Source: Endomychus coccineus (Eukaryota; Arthropoda; Insecta; Coleoptera; Endomychidae). From it: 64,000 nt of DNA. Below are positions 1 to 9,163 of the stretch, one piece after another; position 1 is the stretch's first letter, and every line of letters begins with the position of its first letter. The stretch is from contig OY294068.1 of the NCBI GenBank assembly GCA_958510875.1, forward strand, positions 82,765,978 through 82,829,977. Direction: 5' to 3'. A program made the translations under genes and the position numbers. Under the pieces are notes generated by a model, which was not told the DNA's origin, made no database searches, and saw only the letters and a list, made by a program, of their open reading frames with translations.

Positions 1-1297
1 AACTGCAATAATCAGCTTTGTTGACTATATAATATCAGCTCTGGAGAATGAAGATATAATCTTTGGATTCTTTCTTGACCTCTCCAAAGCTTTTGATTGT
101 TTGAATCATAGACTTTTCTTGGAAAAACTAGACAAAGCGGGTATACGAGGTACTGCGAACGATCTGCTTGCATCATATTTGGGTAACCGCAGAGAAGTAG
201 TGGTGTCAAATGTGAATGGTGAAAAGTATGTGTCCGATTCTTGTACTTCTAGTGTTGGTGTCCCCCAAGGGAGCTGCCTTGGTCCACTTCTTTTTATTAT
301 TTATATGAATGATTTATGTAAATGCATAATAAATAGATCGCATATAGTAAACTTTGCCGATGACTCTAACATCGTTATTAGGGGGCCAACATTTGAAGAC
401 GTTGAGAGTACTGGACACATACTTTTCTCAAATATCAGAAATTGGATGAATGCTAACAATTTAATAATAAATGAGGAAAAATCCAATTGTATTATGTTTA
501 GAGCGGACAGATCACGAATACTCTCTCCAGAAAATATTACCTTAGATAATGTTAACTTTACTGTCTCTTCCAGCACGAAGTTTTTGGGAATATGTATAGA
601 TGAACATTTAAAGTGGAATGAGCATATCACTTATTTATGTACAAAGCTTAGTAAAGTGTGCTTCGCCCTAAAATCATTGTCACGATTCCTAGACACTACT
701 GTATTGAAAGTTGTATACTATGCAAACTTCTACTCCTATTTACAGTATGGAACAGTAGTGTGGGGAGAGTCAACCATTCTGGAAGACTTATTCCTCCTGC
801 AGAAAAGAGCTGTAAGAGTAATGTTCGGGATGAAATCTCTGGAATCGTGCAGAGGAGTTTTCAGAACAAATGCCATACTCACTGTTCCTGGGATATATCT
901 ATATAGATGTCTAGTAAATCTCTCTAACTATCCTGAAAATTTCAAAAAATTTATGAATGTACATGAGTACACTACTAGGAATATATGTAATTTCGCATTG
1001 CCAATCCATAGGCTCTCACTAACAGAGAAGGGCAGTATATATTTCTGCATGAAAGTGTTCAATAAATTGCCACTTTACATTAAAAGAGAACTGTCTTATC
1101 CAAAATATTTCAATAAACTTGTGTATAATTTTATTTGTGAATGTGAGCCATATACAGTTAGGGAAGTTTTATAGTAATATATAAGTAGTAGTAAACCCGA
1201 CTTATTTCAAACATGTATCTTGTTATATATCCCAATGTGTAACCTGCTGTATGTCCCATGAAATTAATAAATTATTCTATTCTATTCTATTCTATTC
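1..1297 (+). mobile_element. Jockey-like LINE, 3' part, cut by window edge
   Basis: The first 1.17 kb is an open reverse transcriptase frame. It is followed by about 90 bp of 3' UTR, an AATAAA at 1266-1271 and a (TATTC)n tail at 1273-1297. A short simple-repeat tail in place of a long poly(A) is usual in several insect LINE groups. The 5' part, including the endonuclease, lies before the window. No target duplication can be judged because the left end is missing. Confidence 0.9.
2..1174 (+). CDS. Reverse transcriptase C-terminal part of jockey-like LINE (partial)
   Basis: The frame is open from base 2 to the TAG at 1172-1174, about 390 codons with no internal stop, so it begins upstream of the window. 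An ATG at 101 is internal and not the real start. Reverse transcriptase blocks appear in order: motif A FLDLSKAFDCLNH (near 72-110), motif B GVPQGSCLGPLLF (near 257-297), the catalytic FADDSN (near 352-370), and the later block KFLGICIDEHLKWNEHI (near 579-630). The thumb and C-terminal part has WGES and LQKRAVR blocks seen in jockey-clade ORF2. The enzyme would copy element RNA into DNA at a nicked target. FADD replaces the commoner YADD, but both catalytic aspartates remain. The lack of stops suggests a fairly young copy. Confidence 0.9.
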   Translation, partial: TAIISFVDYIISALENEDIIFGFFLDLSKAFDCLNHRLFLEKLDKAGIRGTANDLLASYLGNRREVVVSNVNGEKYVSDSCTSSVGVPQGSCLGPLLFIIYMNDLCKCIINRSHIVNFADDSNIVIRGPTFEDVESTGHILFSNIRNWMNANNLIINEEKSNCIMFRADRSRILSPENITLDNVNFTVSSSTKFLGICIDEHLKWNEHITYLCTKLSKVCFALKSLSRFLDTTVLKVVYYANFYSYLQYGTVVWGESTILEDLFLLQKRAVRVMFGMKSLESCRGVFRTNAILTVPGIYLYRCLVNLSNYPENFKKFMNVHEYTTRNICNFALPIHRLSLTEKGSIYFCMKVFNKLPLYIKRELSYPKYFNKLVYNFICECEPYTVREVL

Positions 1298-1849
1298 ATG
1301 TCCATGACCAACGCCCGTATATCAACCTGTAATACATTTATGAGTAATATTCATCTATGAACTTCCAAGTACTGTTTAGTACCTACTATATTGCATGAAA
1401 AAAAGTTGGAAATTACATTGTGTAGGAAGTTAGGTAACATGAATAACACATGATACGACGCAAACAGTATTCCTCTAAAATGGCTTTCAGTATTTTAATC
1501 TTTATCTACCAAATCTGTTGTTGTAGAAACAAATTAATAGATTTAATATTCGCATGTTTCAATTTTCCAAAAGAGTTTAAATTAGCAGAAAATATTTAGA
1601 TATTACCTGAAATCAAATCAACAAATTGAATGAAACATTTTTATATCCTTAATATTATAGCATATAATCGACCAGCATATTCAGGCATCAGTTGTGTTTA
1701 CGTTCTAAAGTATTCTTTTTATGATGGTATCAAAATGATGATAACAACGAGCAGACCAAACTGGGCTCAAAAAATTTATTATAATGTCGATTAAATTAAC
1801 AAATTTTAATGGCATTTACATTTTAGGAATAACTTCAAAAACTAATTTG
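1298..1849. other. AT-rich intergenic DNA, no gene seen
   Basis: No ORF with recognisable protein content, no terminal repeats and no tRNA-like motif were found here. It lies between the LINE tail and the first inverted-repeat/SINE unit. Confidence 0.5.
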
Positions 1850-2112
1850 ATTTTAAAGTTTCTTTGCGTAATTGGCCAGAATTCCGTAGGTACATTAAGA
1901 GATATAGAATTAAATTATATATATATATATTTCTGGACTAGAAATCCAGAAATGTGGGTTCGAATCCCGCCTATGGTTCAATCTTTTACGTTTATTCATC
2001 TTTATAATCCTATGTTAAATTATCTAAGTTATCTTCATGATTCAGAAAATTTAATTCTGTATCTCTTAAGTTACATACACGATAGTGGCCAATTAGGCAA
2101 AGAAACTTTAAA
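1850..2112. repeat. Inverted-repeat element enclosing a truncated SINE copy
   Basis: About 70-bp arms face each other: 1850-1925 (contains AAAGTTTCTTTGCGTAATTG) and 2040-2112 (reverse complement, AATTAGGCAAAGAAACTTT). Between them is a 5'-truncated copy of the SINE seen complete at 2376-2545, with its B box at 1957-1967 but no A box. The arms match each other except for scattered changes. A fragment of the same arm (GGCAAAGAAACTTTAAACTT) recurs near 19881. Confidence 0.65.
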
Positions 2113-2375
2113 CTTGTTTATAATTAACCAGAACAGTTCTCAGTCAGTTCTATTGAAATATATAAGAACCGGGATGCTGTCATTTGAATAAGAACTGTCA
2201 AGTAACTGCCAACCATAGCAGTACTAACCTACAATCCTTACTTCAAAAAACGACTGAACTTCAGATGAATGTGCGTGAATAGTTGATCTATGGTAGGGCA
2301 TCGAATCGCATTGTGTTCATCAATGATCTACTATCCTTTCAGAGGTTTATATTTACAAAAATATAAAAATCTAAC

Positions 2376-2545
2376 AGGACCGAAGTGGTGTAATTGGTAA
2401 ACACCCTGGACTAGAAATCCAGAAATGTGGGTTCGAATCCCGCCTATGGTTCAATCTTTTACGTTTATTCATCTTTATAATCCTATGTTAAATTATCTAA
2501 GTTATCTTCATGATTCAGAAAATTTAATTCTGTATCTCTTAAGTT
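2376..2545 (+). mobile_element. tRNA-derived SINE
   Basis: The head resembles a tRNA. It has an A box TGGTGTAATTGG (2386-2397), an anticodon-like hairpin CTGGA-CTAGAAA-TCCAG (loop would read AGA, Ser-like) and a B box GGTTCGAATCC (2430-2440). The acceptor stem is only partly paired and there is no long variable arm, so it is not a good functional tRNA gene. About 105 bp of unrelated body follows and is shared almost exactly with 1931-2069 and, diverged, with 20521-20650. Three copies with a tRNA-like head and a common body define a SINE family. Confidence 0.75.
2386..2440 (+). promoter_or_regulatory. RNA polymerase III internal promoter (A and B boxes) of the SINE
   Basis: The A box at 2386-2397 and B box at 2430-2440 both fit the pol III consensus, with spacing normal for a tRNA-type promoter. 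The truncated copy at 1931-2069 keeps only the B box, and the copy at 20521 has a degenerate B box. Confidence 0.7.
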
Positions 2546-2569
2546 ATATATATATATGTATATATATAT

Positions 2570-3173
2570 TTGTATGTTTTCTTGGTATATTGGTTCGTAT
2601 ATATACTGATAATGAAATAAAAATTCTGTTTTGACGTTTCGACAATGTTTATTGCCTTTATCAAAATTGTTAATTGAATTAGTGTTTCCACGTAATTTAG
2701 AAAAGATGAAGTATTATTTAACTATGACACTATGGAGTAACAATTTTGAGGTTAAATTCCATATAATTATCTTAAACTTGAATAGTTGATTATGATAGAT
2801 CTGGAATGCTTATCATAGAATAACTAATTCATACAATAATTCATAGATATTTATAATTGTACAATCTTAAAATGTCTTGTATTTAATCAAATTCAATCTA
2901 TTTCAAATTGTAATTAGCCATACATTACTCTTTCACACACAACCGATCCAATGTTTTCTGCAGTTTTAATTGGATCTTAAAACACAAGTCGGCTGCAGAC
3001 GCATTTCATTAATCGAAATCATCTATTCTTTTCTAAATTACATGGAAACACTAATTCAATTAACAATTTTGATAAAGGCAATAAACATTGTCGAAACGTC
3101 AAAACAGAATTTTTATTTCATTATCAGTATATATACGAACCAATATACCAAGAAAACATACAAATATTACAAA
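2570..3173. mobile_element. Non-autonomous element with ~143-bp inverted arms
   Basis: The left arm, about 2570-2713, begins TTTGTATGTTTTCTTGG. It is the reverse complement of about 3030-3173, ending CCAAGAAAACATACAAA, with few changes. The core of about 315 bp has no coding capacity. Each arm carries GAAACGTC next to a 6-bp stem (GGCAAT/ATTGTC), which resembles a decayed hammerhead-ribozyme region. Further arm pieces occur at 3279-3350 and 53085-53155. Confidence 0.65.
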
Positions 3174-3195
3174 TAGTTCAAGAATATCAACAAAA

Positions 3196-3197
<2 letters not shown>

Positions 3198-3279
<82 letters not shown>
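3198..3279. repeat. (TA)n microsatellite
   Basis: Pure alternating TA. All Tyr-Ile reading frames across this stretch and its neighbours come from the repeat and are not genes. Confidence 0.98.
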
Positions 3280-3283
<4 letters not shown>

Positions 3284-3353
3284 ATGTTTTCTTGGTATAT
3301 TGGTTCGTAAAAAACATACAAATATTACAAATGGTTCAAGAATATCAACAAAA

Positions 3354-3355
<2 letters not shown>

Positions 3356-3395
<40 letters not shown>

Positions 3396-3440
3396 ATTCT
3401 AGGGGAAGTAATGATCGCAAACACTCCAAATTTGAACCAA

Positions 3441-3499
<59 letters not shown>
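3356..3499. repeat. Two (TA)n runs flanking a 50-bp repeat box
   Basis: TA runs at 3356-3392 and 3443-3499 enclose a unique box (3394-3442, AGGGGAAGTAATGATCGCAA and onward). The same box occurs at 7264-7318 and, reversed, at 48735-48786. It therefore flanks the foldback/LTR composite on both sides at 3.4-7.3 kb. Confidence 0.85.
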
Positions 3500-3500
<1 letters not shown>

Positions 3501-3802
3501 GTTTTTTGGGGTAAAAATTTAAATGGGGCTATTTTGATCAAATCTTCACCAAATTGGATGAAATTTGGCGTCAAAGTAGATCATGGCGACCATAATAAGT
3601 GATCCAAAGATGAAGTTAGAATATCTGATAGTTTTGATAAAAATCCAAATTTGGGAGATTTGGCCCAAATTTTGAAGATGCCGCCAATTACGGCAAACAA
3701 ATCGCAGAGTACTTTTTTTGGGCTCAAATTGAAGGTTATTTTATATAGTTTGACGTGGTATACCTTGTTTCATAAGATTAGCCCATTTCTTGGCCGTGTA
3801 CA

Positions 3803-3878
<76 letters not shown>

Positions 3879-4605
3879 TCGCAGATTTCCCTCCTTTATT
3901 GTATTATAATAGGATTTTATCACTATAATATTGTTCTTAGAGTAGATATGGCTTTTTTATGCATATGTATGTGAGAAAACATATACATTATTTATTTGAG
4001 GTCCGCTTGTGATATAGTGAAATTTTTTTACTACACGTATTAATTATTATAGAATATATAGGTATATACAACATCACCTGCGCTTTTTCTAATTCAAGAA
4101 GCGACAAAAATTTACTCCTGATGATGTGAGCCACGCCTGCCAATATTATGAGATAAAAATTATTTTTATAAAACAATGACAGGTACAAATATTGTCTATC
4201 TTATGATGTTTTTTTTTCTGTATTTTTCTGTTTAAAGAGAATGTCCAAATTTCCGATCTAATAATGTCTAATCTATAATTTTGATCGGCTGTTAAAAATT
4301 TCAACGTTATTAAATTCAATAATCTCATCAAATAAACTTATAAATATTCAAAAAAAAAAATTAACTATGAGGTAATAATAAAAGTTCAATTGGAGATCAG
4401 GTGGATGAATAAATATAAATAGGTTAGTTATTAAAAAAAACAGTACTATATTCTTTATCTGTAATATGTAATTAGTTATTATATTGATTATTATATGTAT
4501 GATTTTTTTACTCCATTATTGGTATTTTCTTTTTCTATTTGTTGTACTGGATGTTGTAGGGTACATAGACAGTCGGTTCTAGGATTTTCGTTCAGTACTA
4601 TTTGT

Positions 4606-4621
4606 GGCCCTGAGAATGGCC
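4606..4621 (-). other. Decayed histone mRNA 3' stem-loop
   Basis: On the minus strand this reads GGCCAT-TCTC-AGGGCC, 27 nt after the H2A stop codon. It is the histone 3' stem-loop of copy B with one C to A change that breaks a base pair. Confidence 0.75.
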
Positions 4622-4648
4622 GATGATACTCTCGTTGTACGAGTTGAT

Positions 4649-4880
4649 TTATGCTTTCTTTTCGGTTTTTTAGGGCAGCAATATTGCTTGAATGTTAGGC
4701 AAGACTCCGATTTGAGCGATTGTCACACAATACACACAATAGCTTGTTCAATTCTTCGTCGTTGCGGATGGCCAATTGCAGATGACGGGGGATGATTGTT
4801 GTTTTTTTATCGTCCCGGGCTGCGTTATTGGGTAATTCCAAAACTTCGGCGGCCAAATATTCCATCACTGCGGCTAGATA
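4649..4880 (-). pseudogene. Histone H2A C-terminal fragment (frameshifted), inside foldback A
   Basis: The minus strand encodes the H2A segment starting at [15 protein letters not shown] and ending PKK.EKKA followed by TAA at 4649-4651. It corresponds to about residues 49-124 of the 124-residue insect H2A. The length is 232 nt, not a multiple of three. Compared with copy B there is a net 4-nt insertion near 4727-4745 (ACACAATACACACAAT replaces a shorter run), so the frame breaks in the L1/docking region. H2A pairs with H2B in the nucleosome, but this piece lacks the N-terminal tail and first helix and sits in a mobile element. I infer that it is non-functional. Confidence 0.85.
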
Positions 4881-5633
4881 GTTTCAATAACGTTAACATT
4901 TTTAACAGCCGATTAAAATTATAGATTAGAAATTATTAGATTGAAAAATCGGACATCCTCTTGAAACATAGAAAAATACAAGAAAAAACATAATAAGATA
5001 CACAATATTTTTACCTCTCATTGTTTTATAAAAACAATTTCTATCTGATAATATTAGTAGGCGTGGTCCACATCATCAGAAGTACATTTTTGTCGCGTCT
5101 TGAATTAGAAAAAGCGCGGTGATGTTTTATATACCTATATATTCTATAATAATTAATACGTGTAGTGAAAAAAATGTCACTATATCACAAGTGGACCTCA
5201 AATAAATGATGTATTTGTTTTCTCACATACATATGCCATATCTGTACTCTAAGAACAATATTATAGTGATAAAATGCTATCATAATACAATAAAGGAGGG
5301 AAATCTGCGCACGCATATATATATATGCCGTAAATGACCAAGAAATGGGCTAATCTTATGAAACAAGTTACACCACGTCACACTATAAGAAAATAAACTT
5401 CAATTTGAGCTCAAAAAGGGTACTCTGCGATTTGTTTGCCGTAATTGGCGGCATCTTCAAAATTTGGGCCGAATCTCCCAAATTTTTATCAAAACTATCA
5501 GATATTTTGACTTCATATTTGGATCACCCATTATGGTCACCATGATCTACTTTGACACCAAATTTCATCCACTTTGGTGAAGATTTGATCAAAATAGCCC
5601 AATTTTAATTTTTACCTCGAAAAACGTATATAT

Positions 5634-7262
5634 TGTTATGATTTCATTTCCTAAACAACATAAAATGATAAAATTTGAACTTACCGAACATTAAAAATTA
5701 GAAAAGATTAATAAAATATATAATATATGGAATTAAAAACATTATTAAAAGTTAAATTGTAGATAGTATAAGGTATTAAACAATGTATAACAAAATAAAC
5801 CAGAATGTAATATAGAATAAGAAGTGTAAACAAAAAACAGTGAAAGTGGATAAACGTACAGTGATACGAAAGAGGAAATCATAATTGAAATGATTCCAAG
5901 ACTATCATAAGATAGCACAAACTATTAAAATATGTTATAGATTTAAGGTAGAATTAGGAAATTTGAGTCATATAATGTTATAGAAATGTTATTGATATTT
6001 TATATTATGTATTAGATTTAAGAATTGACAAATGTCAAAATTGACATAAATATTGGAATAATCAAGTTAGTATCATAGGATACCTTATAACAAAATATGT
6101 GGAAAAATGTAGGCAATATTAATTTAAACAGCAGAAAGCATCATCACTTGAAATAATTTGAAAATCTTCAATAATTCGAAATTTATAGAATACTCTATTC
6201 TGATTGGTCGAGACGATTTAGAAACGTCAAATTGGTCAACAATTAAAAAGTTATGTCAGTAACAACAATGACCAAAGCATCCTAGATTAAGAAAGGAAGC
6301 ACCTCATTGGTCAGATATGACATAAACTGGCTACCTTTTGTAGGCCCTATAAATAGGAGACAGGAAGGAAATCCAGACAGTTTGCATTTACATCTAAGAT
6401 CCAAAGCATCTCCTGCAGCTCAAGTTAAATTCCATAACCTTAGTTTTTGGTATCATCGGAGAACCGAAGCAAGTAAATTATTCCTACGAATCAAGTAGTG
6501 TTCCTGAGTATTCGAACAAAGTTTAAGGTTATAATAACCACAGTTAATAAGTAGCATCGTAGAACATCCAGTCTTCGATAACGTTCCAGTATATTATTGA
6601 AGAAGTTTTATTTCTTAAAAGAATAAAACAAGTTAACAATTTTATCAACAGTTCCTGAATTTATAAAGAAGTAACAACGTAGTTTACCTTGTGTATGTGT
6701 ATAGCAGAGTAATTGTGTTTTAAAAGTGAATAATCAAATCATCAAGAAGATAAAAATCAACAGAACATTGCCAACATTTTCTATCATATTATTGGATATA
6801 AACTAAAAGTAAGTTTGTTTATAATATGCTCATTGTATTGTTATTTGTATATCTGAATGAAAGATTGTCGTTTGTAACTTTGTAAACAAGAATTAATATT
6901 AAGTAGTTTTTGAGGTTAAAACATAGACATTTTAGAACATAAAAGATAAATCGTGAGATCTGTAACCTGAGATGTAACATAGAGTCATAAATATTTAAAT
7001 ATAGAAACTTTTAACATTCAAACAAAATATTGTGTTTAATTCCATATAACATACAAATCATTTATTCAATTCAAATAAATAAAGTCAGTCAAATCAAAAC
7101 AAATCAAAATAAAAAGAGCTAGCCGGAATAAAATAAAATAAAATTAAAATTGAACAGAATATAAATCATTAATTTATAAATAAAAAGGTAAAGCCTTTTT
7201 TAATAACAATTGTCACCAAAACGTGGGGCAATCTAAACTCATTAGAGTTTTTTAATAACAAT
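5634..7262 (+). mobile_element. LTR retrotransposon remnant (long LTR plus primer-site fragment), copy A
   Basis: The piece begins TGTTATGATTTC and ends TTTTTTAATAACA, giving TG...CA ends, and lies between TA-rich flanks. A TATA box is at 6348-6354 in CCCTATAAATAGGAG. Near the end, TTTTTTAATAACA occurs twice (about 7196-7208 and 7250-7262). Between these copies is a leader-like stretch with AACGTGGGGC, which matches the 3' part of a tRNA-Lys primer-binding site. This reads as an LTR, the start of the leader, then the end of a second LTR, that is, an internally deleted element. No gag or pol remains. A diverged copy in reverse orientation is at 48852-50587. Confidence 0.6.
6348..6354 (+). promoter_or_regulatory. 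TATA box in LTR copy A
   Basis: TATAAAT lies within CCCTATAAATAGGAG. The equivalent site in the reversed copy (49849-49855, minus strand) is TATAAAA, so the motif is kept although the flanks have diverged. Confidence 0.6.
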
Positions 7263-7263
7263 A

Positions 7264-7331
7264 TATATCTATTCTAGGGGAAGTAATGATCGCAAACACT
7301 CCAAATTTGAACCAAAGCTTCCTTGAACATG
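7264..7331 (+). repeat. Flanking repeat box of the foldback/LTR composite
   Basis: It repeats the box at 3394-3442 and extends it by CTTCCTTGAACATGGACAAT. The whole stretch recurs reversed at 48713-48786. Similarity to the 48-kb copy stops after AAAAGGG. Confidence 0.8.
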
Positions 7332-8689
7332 GACAATAAAAGGGTATTTAGCACGAACTGTGATCGATTTCGCGCTCGACCACGCCGATGATTGATAGAT
7401 AATATTTAGAATTAAAGAATTCCTCGCTCTAGTAATGAATCCCTTGTAGAAATAAGGCATAGAGAATTTCCATACTCGAGTTCTACGTCGGATTGAATTA
7501 TGGATGTTATCAAACTGTTACAAGATGATTTTAGGAGAGCTAACACTCGAAATGCGGAAGACGCGCACAGGTCTAGCGCTGTTTTACCCCTAGGAATGAA
7601 TATCTCCTGTTGCACAAATACTAGTTTGATATTGCTTCATAACTGTATCCTAACTATGAGCTAATTCAATGCTTCAAACTACCCTCACTCTGGGTACCTG
7701 TACTTCTGGGTTTCTTTCTTTCTACAACAAAATTTAACGTAAGTTCTGGAGTTTGAAGAATTTCTTCGTTGACTGTACACTTATATGAACACAATTGGAT
7801 AAATTAATCTAATCTTTATCTGATTAATTGAATTTAATTTTTTTATAATACGGACAAACAGGATATTAATTGATTTCAAAAAAATGTTATATTAGGAACA
7901 AAAATTAACATGGGTTAAAATTTTACTCCACTTGACTTGGAAATTACTTATAACTTCGTAGAGATATTATCGCAAGAACAATGAGAAAGAAATTTAAAAT
8001 ATTTTAATTTCTTTGAGAGTGGAATGTAAGTAAAATACATATGAATTACCGAATAGGTAGGTGATGAAGAACTCTCCTTTCTTTTGAAGGTGATTAGTTC
8101 TTATGAAACCCCGCCCATACATTATTAAAGCGACCCATAGGAATAAAACTAGGCTCAATAATGAACCGTGAAGGTTCTTTACAACTCCATTTGCATTTCC
8201 CCTGACTCAGGGAAAAGTTCCACAGACTAACTTATCTGAGCATACATTCTTGCTGGCCAAGAAGTCGGTGCCCCGGATACGAGATATCGGGTTACGCTAT
8301 ACCTCGTAATATAATAATAATTAATATATCAAGATATAATAATTTATAAAACTTTATTAAGAATTGAATTGAATTATTCCAAGGGACCCAAAAGTAGTTT
8401 TTCGGACTATTACACACTTCCCCCTTAAATAACATGTGATTTTTTTCGTTTTTTCTTGAAAAGCTTGGTGAATATTAATTTTTGGGAAGAGCTTGTGAGT
8501 ACAGAAAAGTTAATTTCAAGATGATGAACAACTTCCAAATATAAAATTCTAATTCTTTTCGAAATTGGCTATTTTTCATTTTTGACACAATTTTTTCAAG
8601 AGCTGTAACTCAGATGGGATGATTATTTCCGAGAAGATGTCAGCTTATTTTGATCCAAAATATGCTATTTTATCTTATTTTAAGACGTT
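7332..8689. other. No gene recognised
   Basis: AT-rich sequence with short ORFs only (61-67 codons, no known motifs). From about 8440 the text resembles the untranslated or weakly conserved part of the jockey-like fragment that follows, but I cannot prove the join. Confidence 0.45.
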
Positions 8690-9161
8690 TTTCCTGTTTT
8701 CCAACCTTAACGGATTTTGGCCATAAATTCGGCGCCAAACAATGAGCACGGTTTTGTACTCCTCACATATTATTCTGGACTTCGGATGAACCTACTCACC
8801 AAGTTTCTCCAACATCCAAACCCATCGAGACGATTGATAATCTGGACCATTTTCCCGGCTTCATCGACTAACGTCTTCACGGAATCCAAAATGTGATTCG
8901 CTGAAAAGTGAGTATGTTCCGAAAAAAGTTACAATTTTGTTCTTGAGAATTTTTTCAAAAATCTTGGCGAATGAGAGCAACAGTTAAATTGTCCGAAAGA
9001 TACTTGGGTAAATTTTAATGCCTTTTTGAAGACGGGTATGACTATTAATTCCTTATTTTAAACAATCGGGATATACGAGTATGTTATGTTTATTTATAGA
9101 GAAATTAATGATTTATTTAGTTAGAGGGATATAGATAATATTTGTTACCAATTTAATAATG
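8690..9161 (-). pseudogene. Jockey-like reverse transcriptase fragment, second half of a split copy
   Basis: On the minus strand, with frameshifts, the text reads YPDCLK, VIPVFKK, FRTISLL, FAKIFEKILKNKIVTFF and SESHFGFRE. These are the consecutive N-terminal RT blocks of jockey-type LINEs (PVFKKG, YRPISLL, KIFEK, GFR). Stops and frame changes show decay. The 5' continuation of the same copy is at 11368-11571, across the Tc1/mariner-like insertion. Later RT motifs (A, B, FADD) are not seen downstream, so the copy is truncated or eroded there. Confidence 0.75.
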
Positions 9162-9163
9162 TA

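Larger units (their letters stand above)
3500..5633. mobile_element. Foldback element copy A, long inverted arms, carries H2A fragment
   Basis: The termini read ACGTTTTT inward from each end (3500 and about 5633) and are flanked by TA repeats. The left arm (3500 to about 4315, extended to 4600 by sequence also present in copy B) and right arm (about 4884-5633) are reverse complements over some 750 bp. Shared landmarks include AATTGGATGAAATTTGG and the block around CATCACCTGCGC. A (TA)n run at 3804-3874 sits in the left arm. The central segment 4600-4880 is the reverse strand of a histone H2A 3' end. No transposase frame is visible, so it is non-autonomous. Confidence 0.8.

Noticed and set aside
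2376..2452. Possible functional tRNA-Ser(AGA) gene
   Set aside because: The acceptor stem is poorly paired, the long variable arm of tRNA-Ser is missing, and the same body follows in other copies, so it is a SINE.
3088..3974. Long Tyr-Ile-rich ORFs on both strands
   Set aside because: They are translations of (TA)n microsatellites and of foldback arm sequence, not genes.
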